Below are positions 1 through 7,222 of a DNA stretch of 11,494 bases, one piece after another (the stretch's first letter is position 1; each line of letters begins with the position of its first letter). The notes under the pieces are model-generated. The model had not been told where the DNA came from. It did not search any database and worked only from the letters and a program-made list of their open reading frames with translations. The DNA is from Robiginitomaculum sp. (GTDB taxonomy: Bacteria > Pseudomonadota > Alphaproteobacteria > Caulobacterales > Maricaulaceae): NCBI GenBank assembly GCA_002733385.1, contig NVVO01000035.1:13482-24975 (forward strand), read 5' to 3'. Both the position numbers and the translations under genes were made by a program.

Positions 1-1620
1 CGTTCCGGCCCGGCAGGCGGTTTGACGCAATTGCGCCTTAGGGGCGGCGAAGGTAATCACGTATTGGTGCTGGTGGACGGGGTCGAAGTTTCCAATCCGA
101 ATACAGGCGAATTTGATTTTGGTTCTTTTCGCAGCGAAGATGTGGTGCGCATCGAAGTTTTGCGCGGTGAACAATCGGCGCTTTGGGGTAGTGATGCGCT
201 CGGCGGCGTGGTCAATATTATTACGCGGGCCGGCGCAACGCGTGAAAGTTACAGATTATCTCTGGAAGCGGGAAGTTTTAACAGCTTTGAAGGTCAGGTG
301 TCGGCGGTTGTCCCGATCAAAGGCGCGGCCTTGTCCATCAATGGCAATGTGTTTCGCACAGACGGCTATGATGCATCAGGAAGCGGCGGCGCGGATGATG
401 GTTTCAATAGCCGTGCGCTTAACATTGGCCTAAACCATGTTGAAATTGGCGGCGTCACCCTGTCTGCCAAATATTCTGCGAGCCACGGTGTATCCGAATT
501 TGATAGTGACACGGATTTTGACGGTCGGCTCAATGATACAAATTCCGAACTGACCACTGATAGTAATACCGGACGTGTATCTGCACGATTTGAATTGGCC
601 GGGTTTGAAAACCTGATCAATTTTTCTTACGCCGACACCCAGCAAAACACCACTGGTACTAATTTTCGCAATGACACCACTGGCAAACGCACACAGGTTA
701 ATTGGGCCGCAGAGCAATCCTGGGATGTACATACTTTGACACTGTTGGGCGAAACTGAAAAAGAACAGTTTTCCAATTTCGGCGGCGCAGGGGCGGGCCA
801 GAACCAAAACGAGAGCATCCAAAACCACGCACTGGCGGCAGACTACCGTTATAAGAGCAAAGCTATCACCCTATCCGTATCTGCACGGGCCGATTTCAAT
901 GAGCGCTTTGATAATAGCCAGACCTGGCGCGTTGGCGCAGGCTACGGCTTTGAGGATCTCGGTGGCCGCGTTCGCGCTTCGGTTGGTACGGGTGTTAAAA
1001 ATCCGTCCATGACCGAATTGTTTGGTTTCTTCCCGGCGTTTTTCGTGGGCAACCCAAATATAAAGCCGGAAACCTCCACGGGTTATAATATTGGCTATGA
1101 TCAGGAATTGGGCGACTGGAATTTAAGTGTTGATTATTTCCGTTCAAATCTGGAGAACGAAATTTTTACGGACTTTGCTGTGTTTCCCGCAACGGTTTTC
1201 AACCGAACCAGCAAAAGCAAACGCGAAGGTGTGGAGTTTGAAGGTCGCGGCTCCATTGGTGACCAAATAGATGTGCGGGCTTCGGCGACTTTTCTGGACG
1301 CCGAAGAAAACGGTGTGCGGGAATTGCGCCGTCCGAAATTTTTAGCCAGCGCCACGGCCACATGGACACCTACCCAGGCATTAAGTCTAACCCTGTCCGC
1401 CGATCACAATGGCAGTCAAATCGATACGGATTTCGCGACATTTTCCCGCGTGGAATTGGGCGCTTTTACGTTGGTCGGGCTTAATATACGCTATAATTTG
1501 AACGATGTGGTTACGCTGAGCCTACGCGGTGAAAACCTGCTGGACGAGAACTACCAAGAAGTCGTGGGCTATGCATCTCAAGGACGGGGGGGTTATGCGG
1601 GCATTAGTGCTAATTTTTAG
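1..1620 (+). CDS. btuB: TonB-dependent outer-membrane receptor, BtuB-like (5' partial)
   Basis: Outer-membrane receptor that imports a scarce ligand, most likely cobalamin, using TonB energy. The reading frame is open from base 1, so the true start, signal peptide, TonB box and first part of the plug lie outside; 539 residues are visible against about 614 in E. coli BtuB. The visible start is the middle of the plug domain: a VLVLVDGVEV motif, then the RIEVLRGEQSALWGSDALGG and VVNIITR stretches shared by BtuB-type receptors. The rest is alternating beta-barrel sequence with a NPNIKPETS motif, a GENLLDENYQEV motif near the end and a C-terminal Phe typical of outer-membrane proteins. The binding-protein gene downstream starts inside its last codons. 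The B12 assignment rests on plug similarity plus the adjoining BtuFCD-like genes; a related corrinoid or metal chelate cannot be excluded. Any B12 riboswitch would be upstream of the window. Confidence 0.88.
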   Translation, partial: RSGPAGGLTQLRLRGGEGNHVLVLVDGVEVSNPNTGEFDFGSFRSEDVVRIEVLRGEQSALWGSDALGGVVNIITRAGATRESYRLSLEAGSFNSFEGQVSAVVPIKGAALSINGNVFRTDGYDASGSGGADDGFNSRALNIGLNHVEIGGVTLSAKYSASHGVSEFDSDTDFDGRLNDTNSELTTDSNTGRVSARFELAGFENLINFSYADTQQNTTGTNFRNDTTGKRTQVNWAAEQSWDVHTLTLLGETEKEQFSNFGGAGAGQNQNESIQNHALAADYRYKSKAITLSVSARADFNERFDNSQTWRVGAGYGFEDLGGRVRASVGTGVKNPSMTELFGFFPAFFVGNPNIKPETSTGYNIGYDQELGDWNLSVDYFRSNLENEIFTDFAVFPATVFNRTSKSKREGVEFEGRGSIGDQIDVRASATFLDAEENGVRELRRPKFLASATATWTPTQALSLTLSADHNGSQIDTDFATFSRVELGAFTLVGLNIRYNLNDVVTLSLRGENLLDENYQEVVGYASQGRGGYAGISANF

Positions 1621-2398
1621 TTGGGTATTGTTAATGGGTGCGGACGCCATAGACCGTCCGCGTATCGTCTCGACTTCTCTATGCGGGGATAGCTATGTGT
1701 TGTCAGTGGTGGCGGTTGAGGATATTGCCGCTCTGTCGTGGCAGTCCGGTCATGCTCTCTCTAATGTACCACATAACTTGCGTAACAAGCCCAAAGCCTG
1801 GGACGACGCGGAAAGACTATTGGCATTAAACCCGACCCTGGTGGTGTTTGGGCCTGGTGAGGGTGGGGCCGCCAAACCTGTGCTGGACAAGCACGGTATA
1901 AAATATGTTGCTCTGGATTGGGGTGAAGGTTTCGCAAGTGTGGTCACAAATACCGCAATACTGCAAAAACACTTGTTACCTGATGATAGCTTTTTGGACG
2001 TATTTGGTTTGATAAAGCACCAAACAATGCAAGCTGGTGCCCTGTCTAGCCTACCGCAAATTTTATACCTGTCCGCTTCGGGCGGCACCGCAGGGCCGGG
2101 GACATATGTGGATGCGGCTATAAAAGCGGCGGGCGGGCGCAATATCATCACTATACAAGGCTGGCATACGCCAGATGTTGAAACATTGGTCGGGCTTGAA
2201 CCGGATCTCATCGTCACCTCATTTTTCGAGGACGGTTATGCTTCCGTCAACGAGGCCGGGCTCAACAACAAAGTTTTACAGGATAAAATAAAGTCTACCG
2301 CCCACGTCAATGTGCCGGGCAAATTATGGCCGTGCGCCGGACCGGGCCTATATGAAGCTACGGATATTATCGCCAAGGCTATTGAGGAGCTTCCGTGA
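1595..2398 (+). CDS. btuF: Periplasmic substrate-binding protein of B12-type ABC importer (BtuF-like)
   Basis: Periplasmic binding protein that would carry the ligand from the TonB receptor to the ABC permease. It has 267 residues, the usual size for BtuF (about 266). The frame stays open upstream, but the ATG at 1595 is preferred: an AGGA/GGGGGG Shine-Dalgarno-like run lies just 5' (1581-1592) and translation from there gives a clean signal peptide, a hydrophobic run ending GADA at residues about 15-18. The mature protein begins RPRIVSTSLCGDSYVL and contains NPTLVVFGPG (helical-backbone binding-protein fold) and GTYVDAAIKAAGGRN, the family's C-terminal-lobe signature. The start overlaps the receptor gene by 26 nt and the stop overlaps the permease start, so translation is probably coupled. 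Substrate is inferred from neighbours; iron-chelate binding proteins of the same fold are the main alternative. Confidence 0.85.
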   Translation: MRALVLIFSWVLLMGADAIDRPRIVSTSLCGDSYVLSVVAVEDIAALSWQSGHALSNVPHNLRNKPKAWDDAERLLALNPTLVVFGPGEGGAAKPVLDKHGIKYVALDWGEGFASVVTNTAILQKHLLPDDSFLDVFGLIKHQTMQAGALSSLPQILYLSASGGTAGPGTYVDAAIKAAGGRNIITIQGWHTPDVETLVGLEPDLIVTSFFEDGYASVNEAGLNNKVLQDKIKSTAHVNVPGKLWPCAGPGLYEATDIIAKAIEELP

Positions 2399-3360
2399 TG
2401 CGGCTCGGCTTGCTCATATTATTTGGTGTCTTTACCGCCGTACTATCACTCAGCATTGGTGCTTTAGCAATTCCGTTAACCGAGCTTGTCCCCGCATTGT
2501 TTGGGCGCGGCGGCGATATACAAATCACAATTATGCAAGACTTGCGCGCCCCCCGCACCGCGCTCGCCTTGGTGATCGGGGCGGGTCTGGGGGCAAGCGG
2601 GGCTGCCTTGCAAGGCTATACCCGAAACCCTTTGGCAGACCCCGGAATTTTAGGGTTTTCGGCGACGGCAGCTCTAGGGGCTGTACTGGCTTTGTATTTC
2701 GGTTATAGGGACTGGATAATCCCGGCAGCATTGCTCGGGGCAGGGTTAGGCGCAGGCTTACTTTTGGCCATGGCCGGGCGCAGACAAAGTGCCACCCTAT
2801 TGATATTGGCCGGGGTCGGCATTGGCGCGCTGGCTACGGCTTTGACCGGGCTATTGATGAATTTTGCGCCCAATCCGTGGGCTTTGTCAGAAATCGTCTA
2901 TTGGCTGATGGGCAGTCTTAAAAATGCCAGTTTTGACGGGGCGGTGTTATGTGGGGTTTTGACCTTGACCGGATTGTTTTTGCTGGTTTGGATAGGCCCG
3001 GATTTACGCACCCTAAGTCTTGGGGAGGAAACGGCTGTCAGTCTTGGTGTTTCTATGGGAAAATTGCGGATTTTACTGGTTTTCGGTGTAGCATTATGTG
3101 TCGGTTCCGGGGTTGCCATTGCAGGCGCTATCGGGTTTATCGGCTTGTTTATCCCGCATATTTTGCGCGCTATATTCGGCCCCGACCCGGCGCGGCTAAT
3201 CCCGCTCTCTGCCTTGGGGGGTGCCGGGTTTTTGGCTTTGGCCGACAGCTTGACACGGGTGCTTTCGGCGAACGGCACGGTAATGTATCTGGGCATATTA
3301 TCGGCGCTGATCGGCGCACCTTTTTTCATATGGCTTGCATTTCGGGCGGCACGGTCATGA
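2398..3360 (+). CDS. btuC: FecCD/BtuC-family ABC permease
   Basis: Inner-membrane permease of a type II ABC importer, working as a homodimer with the ATPase encoded next. It has 320 residues, close to E. coli BtuC (326), and is hydrophobic throughout, consistent with about ten transmembrane helices. Family signatures are RAPRTALALVIGAGLGASGA followed by LQGYTRNPLADPGILG, and near the C-terminus GFIGLFIPHILR. A strong GAGGAG ribosome-binding site at 2384-2389 lies 8 nt before the ATG at 2398, whose first base is the last base of the btuF stop codon. A GTG at 2395 is an in-frame alternative start, adding one residue with 5-nt spacing. The gene ends in an ATGA overlap with the ATPase gene. Family assignment is firm; cobalamin specificity is inferred from context. 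Confidence 0.88.
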   Translation: MRLGLLILFGVFTAVLSLSIGALAIPLTELVPALFGRGGDIQITIMQDLRAPRTALALVIGAGLGASGAALQGYTRNPLADPGILGFSATAALGAVLALYFGYRDWIIPAALLGAGLGAGLLLAMAGRRQSATLLILAGVGIGALATALTGLLMNFAPNPWALSEIVYWLMGSLKNASFDGAVLCGVLTLTGLFLLVWIGPDLRTLSLGEETAVSLGVSMGKLRILLVFGVALCVGSGVAIAGAIGFIGLFIPHILRAIFGPDPARLIPLSALGGAGFLALADSLTRVLSANGTVMYLGILSALIGAPFFIWLAFRAARS

Positions 3361-4112
3361 GCTTGCACATTGAAAATTTAGACGCCGGATACGGTAAAAC
3401 GACCGTTCTGCGAGACATAAATTGCAAAGCGGGCCTGGGAGAAATCATCGGTTTGCTTGGGCCAAACGGATCGGGGAAGTCTTGCCTGCTTAAGACGATC
3501 GCAGGATTGGTTGTGCCGACACGCGGAGGGGTGGTTTTTAATGGTAAAGCTGTAACCGCCTTATCGCCGAAAATCAGAGCCAGAAACATCGCCTGGTTGG
3601 CCCAGGACCGCAGTGCCGCATGGGCTTTATCGGTACGTGAATTGGTGTCTTTGGGCCGCGCACCTTACCGGGGCAGGTTAGGGAAATTGTCACAAACCGA
3701 TGAGCGCGCCGTGGATGTCGCCATGGCATCTGCCCATTGCACAGACCTACAAAATCGGCATTTTAACAAACTGAGCGGCGGCGAACAGGCGCGGGCCTTG
3801 TTGGCGCGGGCATTAGCGGTAGAAGCCCCGGTTTTATTGGCGGACGAACCCACCGCATCCCTTGACCCCTATTACCAAATTTCAATTTTGCAGTCTTTGG
3901 CACACGAAGCAAAAACGGGTAAAACGGTCATTGTCAGCCTGCATGATTTAGCTTTGGCCAAACAATTCTGTCACCGGGTCTGGGTCATGAATGAAGGGCG
4001 GCTGGTTGCAAACGACATGCCTCAAAAAGCCTTGCGTCCGACCTTGCTTGCCGATGTATTTCGTATCAAAATAAAAAACGGTTTTACCGTTCAAATACCA
4101 GAGAAAAGCTAA
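3357..4112 (+). CDS. btuD: ABC transporter ATP-binding protein (BtuD-like)
   Basis: Cytoplasmic ATPase that powers the B12-type importer. It has 251 residues, normal for BtuD/FhuC-type ATPases. All nucleotide-binding motifs are present in order: Walker A GPNGSGKS (35-42), Q-loop Gln83, ABC signature LSGGE (139-143), Walker B VLLADE (159-164), D-loop SLD (168-170) and switch His196. The ATG at 3357 is chosen because it forms the ATGA overlap with the permease stop and yields an N-terminus (MSLHIENLDAGYG) typical of the family; the long open frame upstream is only the other frame of btuC. The 3' end overlaps the oppositely transcribed yceI-like gene by 29 bp. Nothing suggests loss of function. 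Confidence 0.9.
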   Translation: MSLHIENLDAGYGKTTVLRDINCKAGLGEIIGLLGPNGSGKSCLLKTIAGLVVPTRGGVVFNGKAVTALSPKIRARNIAWLAQDRSAAWALSVRELVSLGRAPYRGRLGKLSQTDERAVDVAMASAHCTDLQNRHFNKLSGGEQARALLARALAVEAPVLLADEPTASLDPYYQISILQSLAHEAKTGKTVIVSLHDLALAKQFCHRVWVMNEGRLVANDMPQKALRPTLLADVFRIKIKNGFTVQIPEKS

Positions 4113-4710
4113 CCGGGACTTGGGGAGTGATTGAAGATAAACTGGCCAAATCGCGCAATTTGTCCAGCCCGTCTTGTAGGGCAAAGTCTTCAATATCCAA
4201 AACCACAGGGTTTTGGCTGGCCACAGAAATTTTATTGACGCCCAGCCGTGTCACAATAAAACCAACAACATAGTCTGCCGTGTTGGCGTGCATGTTAACA
4301 GTGATGTTTTGGCTGATGTTTTTACGCTCCCCAATCGTCAGGGCGGTAAATAACGTCATGTCAATTTTGGTGCTGATTTTGGCTAGGGGAAATTTGTCGG
4401 TCTGGAACAAATAGGTGCGCATGCGTTCATCGCGAATGTCAATATTGGTCTGCACACTGTCCAGATTGGCCGTAATATTTGCGACGCCGTCCACACTGAC
4501 CATGCCGCTTAATTCACCAAAATGGTGGGTTTCAACCATTGTGCCTTTTTTGACACTGATAAAGCCTAAATGCGACTGCGCGGGCAATAAATGCCACGGC
4601 CCTATTGCCTCGATTACGGGAATGGGGACAGGTTTTTTGGTGCTATATATGCCCAAAAATACGCCCAACAGCAAGGCCACAAACAGCCCAATAAACAACA
4701 ATATTCGCAT
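4084..4710 (-). CDS. Membrane-anchored YceI-like protein
   Basis: This 208-residue protein has one N-terminal hydrophobic segment (residues about 3-24) that could be a membrane anchor or an uncleaved signal. It is followed by a YceI-like domain: WHLLPAQSHLGFISVKKGTM (the W-x-l...S-x-l-x-F opening), HHFGELSG, and a later block of hydrophobic strands. YceI proteins fold as lipocalin-like barrels that bind isoprenoid or other amphiphilic lipids; the biological role is usually unclear and no ligand can be read here. A GGGAAGA run 8-14 nt upstream of the ATG at 4710 can serve as ribosome-binding site. It follows the merT-like gene by only 54 bp on the same strand with no hairpin between them, so it may be the last gene of that operon. 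Its last 29 bp overlap the end of the B12 ATPase gene tail-to-tail. Confidence 0.75.
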   Translation of the reverse strand: MRILLFIGLFVALLLGVFLGIYSTKKPVPIPVIEAIGPWHLLPAQSHLGFISVKKGTMVETHHFGELSGMVSVDGVANITANLDSVQTNIDIRDERMRTYLFQTDKFPLAKISTKIDMTLFTALTIGERKNISQNITVNMHANTADYVVGFIVTRLGVNKISVASQNPVVLDIEDFALQDGLDKLRDLASLSSITPQVPVSFSLVFER

Positions 4711-4764
4711 AATTTTCTTCCCGTTTCCCTAATATTCTAGCACATCCCTTGAGAATTGTAATGC

Positions 4765-5190
4765 TTAAGCGGGAAATATTTTATCATAAAGATTGAGCAT
4801 GGGTACGGACAGATAAGCGGCAATGAAACCTAGCGCCCAGATACTGGCTGAGAATTTCAAAACTCGTTTATTCCACACATCCATCCTGGCGCATTGAGCG
4901 GCCAGGCTGGGATCCGTCGGACAGGTCCGGCCTGGCCTATAGACCGACCAGGCGCTTAAGGACAACATCAGGCCAGAGCCCAGGAACAGCCACAACTTGT
5001 TTTCAGCTAAAACGCCCAAAAACGGTACATTGGCGAACAAGGCCGCCGACACTGCGCCGAGGCCAACTGTCACCAGCAAAATTGGCAAGGCACAACAAAC
5101 CAAAGTAGTTGAGGATGCAAACAGCGTTAACCAGCCCAACCGCTTTTGCCCCCCGATATGACCCGGTGTCTGTTTATGCGAGATGCTCAC
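4765..5190 (-). CDS. MerT-like mercuric/heavy-metal ion transporter
   Basis: Small inner-membrane protein of 141 residues with three predicted membrane helices (about 20-55 with a turn, 66-83, 111-130). A vicinal Cys pair, Cys32-Cys33, sits in the first helix followed by Pro36. A second Cys pair, Cys90 and Cys100, lies in the loop after YRPGR. Both pairs and the YRP motif match the MerT layout (Tn21 MerT: CC in helix 1, a Cys pair after YRPAQ), in which Hg(II) passes from periplasm to cytoplasm between thiols. The start is GTG at 5190, 9 bp after the merP-like stop, with only a weak Shine-Dalgarno, so translation may be coupled. In classical operons the order is merT-merP; here merP comes first. 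The metal is not proved; other thiophilic ions are possible, and no merA is visible. Confidence 0.8.
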   Translation of the reverse strand: MSISHKQTPGHIGGQKRLGWLTLFASSTTLVCCALPILLVTVGLGAVSAALFANVPFLGVLAENKLWLFLGSGLMLSLSAWSVYRPGRTCPTDPSLAAQCARMDVWNKRVLKFSASIWALGFIAAYLSVPMLNLYDKIFPA

Positions 5191-5199
5191 CCAATCGGT

Positions 5200-5532
5200 C
5201 TATTTTTTCTTTTCGTCGCTCACCGAGCATGTCTCTTGCTTGGTCTTGCTGACATAGGTGAAGCCTTTTTTCTTAAACAGCTTGGTCAGTTTTTCATCGG
5301 CCATGTCCGTTTTTCCGTCAGTACAAACGCTAATGGTTGCCGTTTCGAGATTGGTCGAAACCTTGCTTACACCGTCGATTTTTTTCAAAGCTTTTTCTGA
5401 TGTCGCGGCGCAAAACGGGCAGGTCATGCCGTCAACCCGTAAATCATATTGCACCTGATCTTGTCCGTCTTTTGCGAGTGCATTGCTTGCGAGCAATATA
5501 ATACCTGCGCTGATCAATAATATTTTTCTCAT
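5200..5532 (-). CDS. Periplasmic HMA-domain metal-binding protein (MerP-like)
   Basis: Secreted 110-residue protein that probably captures a thiophilic metal ion in the periplasm and passes it to the MerT-like protein downstream. Residues 1-20 form a signal peptide ending ALA before KDGQDQ. A heavy-metal-associated domain follows with the motif GMTCPFC (residues 35-41; metal ligands Cys38 and Cys41), then KALKKIDGV and the usual ferredoxin-like beta-alpha pattern. Two extra cysteines, Cys70 and Cys102, are not part of the standard MerP motif; the latter lies in a Lys-rich tail. The ATG at 5532 is chosen over an upstream in-frame start at 5598 because of a strong AAGGAGA ribosome-binding site (5538-5544) and the signal peptide directly after it; the longer version would run into the preceding gene. 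Confidence 0.85.
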   Translation of the reverse strand: MRKILLISAGIILLASNALAKDGQDQVQYDLRVDGMTCPFCAATSEKALKKIDGVSKVSTNLETATISVCTDGKTDMADEKLTKLFKKKGFTYVSKTKQETCSVSDEKKK

Positions 5533-5560
5533 GGTTTTCTCCTTTTTGGACTGCGTGTTT

Positions 5561-6421
5561 CTAAAAATTAAATCGCATGCTGGCAATAACAGTGACACCG
5601 GGCTGTAAAGCAGTGCCGTTCAATTGTTTGACAACCGGAATTTTAATGGCCGTTTCGGCTATCCAGCGTTTGGTCGCATATTGTAGGCCCGGTGTGAGGA
5701 AAGCGGCCGTTCCGCCGCTATTTACATCCGCAAGGTTCGCGATTTCATTCCTGTCAGTATACACTAGGCTGGCTTCCAAAACAGTGAATAAATAACCATT
5801 TGTGTTCACATTGTTGTTACGGTTATTGACCCGGTATTGCAAAGATGCGTCAAATGCGCTCTCGTTGCCGCGCTTGAAGGCGTTTTTTTGCCCGTTTGCG
5901 GTATATTTGATCTGGCCATCAAAATTCCAGTTGGTCGAGGCACGGGTGAGGATAATCCCACCGAAAAAATCCGTACTGCCGTCGCTGGTTTCCCCGGTTT
6001 TCCCGGTCGGTATATTGACGCCGCCAAAACCTGCCATGCGGGTTGTTTTGCCTGGGCCGTCATTTTGGTAAATCTGGTAACGAATAAAGGTTTTAATATC
6101 CGCAAGGCCCGAAGCATTGGTTGACAGGTTACCGGTTTTCATATTTCTGTTAATGATCGGTACGACTGTAAATATGGCCAGGTTTTCGTTTATACCATAG
6201 CCCAACGCGGTTACGGATTTCCATATATCCAAATCTCTGGATACGCCGAGAATATTATCGCTGGCGCCTGAGTAAATGATTTGCTGGCGGATGATTATTT
6301 CCTCGTCGCTCACAGGTAATGCGGTGTTGAAGGTTATCGGGGCGGCGACGGCAATATTGCCCATAAGCACCGCGAATAATAATCCTGCGCCTAATAAATG
6401 CTTTACGTTTTTATCTACCAT
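5561..6421 (-). CDS. Outer-membrane beta-barrel protein, Phenol_MetA_deg/'transporter'-like
   Basis: This 286-residue secreted protein has a signal peptide (residues 1-27, ending VAA) and then repeating amphipathic strands with many aromatic and Asn/Thr turns. It ends in the sequence MRFNF, whose terminal Phe is typical of barrels inserted by BAM. The pattern (GINENLAIF..VPI, a G-ADIKTFIRYQIY strand, GGVNIPTGKTG) resembles the poorly characterised outer-membrane family annotated as transporter or MetA-pathway phenol-degradation protein. It is first in a run with merP- and merT-like genes (28-bp gap to merP), so a role in bringing metal or a metal chelate across the outer membrane is plausible but only inferred. 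No strong Shine-Dalgarno precedes the ATG at 6421; a MerR-type promoter candidate lies 40-70 bp upstream. Confidence 0.72.
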   Translation of the reverse strand: MVDKNVKHLLGAGLLFAVLMGNIAVAAPITFNTALPVSDEEIIIRQQIIYSGASDNILGVSRDLDIWKSVTALGYGINENLAIFTVVPIINRNMKTGNLSTNASGLADIKTFIRYQIYQNDGPGKTTRMAGFGGVNIPTGKTGETSDGSTDFFGGIILTRASTNWNFDGQIKYTANGQKNAFKRGNESAFDASLQYRVNNRNNNVNTNGYLFTVLEASLVYTDRNEIANLADVNSGGTAAFLTPGLQYATKRWIAETAIKIPVVKQLNGTALQPGVTVIASMRFNF

Positions 6422-6460
6422 ATGGAATTTCTATCTTAGAGAAATATTCACTGCCGATAC

Positions 6461-6492
6461 CTTATAAACTATAGACCGTGGTCCAGGGTCAA
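6461..6492 (-). promoter_or_regulatory. Candidate MerR-type promoter of the barrel-merP-merT genes
   Basis: On the minus strand a TTGACC -35 hexamer (6487-6492) is followed by TTATAA (6462-6467, 19-bp spacer) or TATAAG (6461-6466, 20-bp spacer). The long spacer is the hallmark of promoters remodelled by MerR-family activators. It holds an imperfect dyad, CCTGGAC (6481-6487) and GTCTATA (6470-6476) around 4 bp, in the same register relative to the -35 as in Tn501 merOP. The repeat is weak (only GAC/GTC plus one pair match), so this is a prediction. Confidence 0.45.
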
Positions 6493-6523
6493 TAGGTCTT
6501 TTCAATCATATACATGGCCGTTA

Positions 6524-7132
6524 CTATTTGTCCGCCTTGCTCGCATACATGGCCCGGTCGGCCCGGTGCAGGATTTGTCGGGCTGTGTCCTCGGGGTGGC
6601 AAGCGCTGACCCCCCATGCAGCACGGATGGAAATTTTATCGCCCAGCACATCAACATGCTGATCGGCAATGCGGCATGCCAGAGAAGCCGCTTTGGCCCG
6701 GGCGATGGTTTCGTCAGATTTAAACAACAAGACGCCAAATTCGTCGCCGCCAATACGGGCCACCATATCACAATCGCGAACCGACGCGCTGAGTATGGTG
6801 CCGACCTTGATGAGCAAATCATCGCCGATATTATGACCGTAACGATCATTGATCGCCTTAAAGCCGTTCAGATCAAAGAAAATAATACTGCACAAAATAT
6901 CATAGCGGGCCATCAATGTTTGGGCCCGTCCGATTTCGCGCATCAGAGCGCGGCGGTTATAGACAGGTACTAATGGATCCGTATCGGCGGTTTGCTCCAA
7001 CTCCAAAATCCTGATTTTTAGTACACTGATTTCGTCGCGATATCTTTGCGATGGCTCAACTGGTGCAACCAATTTGGCAGTGCCAATTGCTTTTTGTTCA
7101 CCGCCGTTAAGGGAAATTGCCTGCACGCTCAT
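6524..7132 (-). CDS. GGDEF diguanylate cyclase, DgcB-like (copy 1)
   Basis: Predicted cytoplasmic enzyme that makes cyclic di-GMP from two GTP. It has 202 residues from the ATG at 7132, which has a GAGG ribosome-binding site 7 nt upstream (7140-7143); the adjoining ATG at 7135 would add one Met. Residues about 28-50 form a short coiled-coil-like helix, then TADTDPLVPVYNRR opens the GGDEF domain. The metal-binding Asp87 lies in FFDLNGFKAIND, the active-site GGDEF motif is intact (128-132), and an RxxD inhibitory site (Arg119-Asp122) lies five residues before it, predicting product feedback inhibition. There is no sensor or membrane domain, so control may come through the helix or expression. 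It is a tandem copy of the gene at 7223-7849. The layout resembles Caulobacter DgcB. Confidence 0.87.
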   Translation of the reverse strand: MSVQAISLNGGEQKAIGTAKLVAPVEPSQRYRDEISVLKIRILELEQTADTDPLVPVYNRRALMREIGRAQTLMARYDILCSIIFFDLNGFKAINDRYGHNIGDDLLIKVGTILSASVRDCDMVARIGGDEFGVLLFKSDETIARAKAASLACRIADQHVDVLGDKISIRAAWGVSACHPEDTARQILHRADRAMYASKADK

Positions 7133-7161
7133 CATAATGCCTCGAAAATGGTTTCAGGTAA

Positions 7162-7181
7162 TTTAACCAAACGGGGTTAAA
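7162..7181. repeat. Inverted repeat between the two cyclase genes
   Basis: TTTAACC (7162-7168) and GGTTAAA (7175-7181) are perfect 7-bp inverted arms around a 6-base loop, in the 90-bp gap between the two GGDEF genes. On the minus strand the T-run lies before the hairpin, not after it, so it does not look like an intrinsic terminator for the upstream gene. It could be an operator or mean nothing. Confidence 0.35.
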
Positions 7182-7222
7182 AAACTACCAACACCAGAAG
7201 TAAAATTGGTGCATGTTTCGCG

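Noticed and set aside
1750..2217. Minus-strand 155-codon open frame within the binding-protein gene
   Set aside because: Composition is that of a shadow frame, and the plus strand has a complete protein with signal peptide and family motifs.
2949..3356. Upstream extension of the ABC ATPase frame
   Set aside because: It is the alternative frame of the permease gene; the ATPase begins naturally at 3357 with an ATGA overlap and a family-typical N-terminus.
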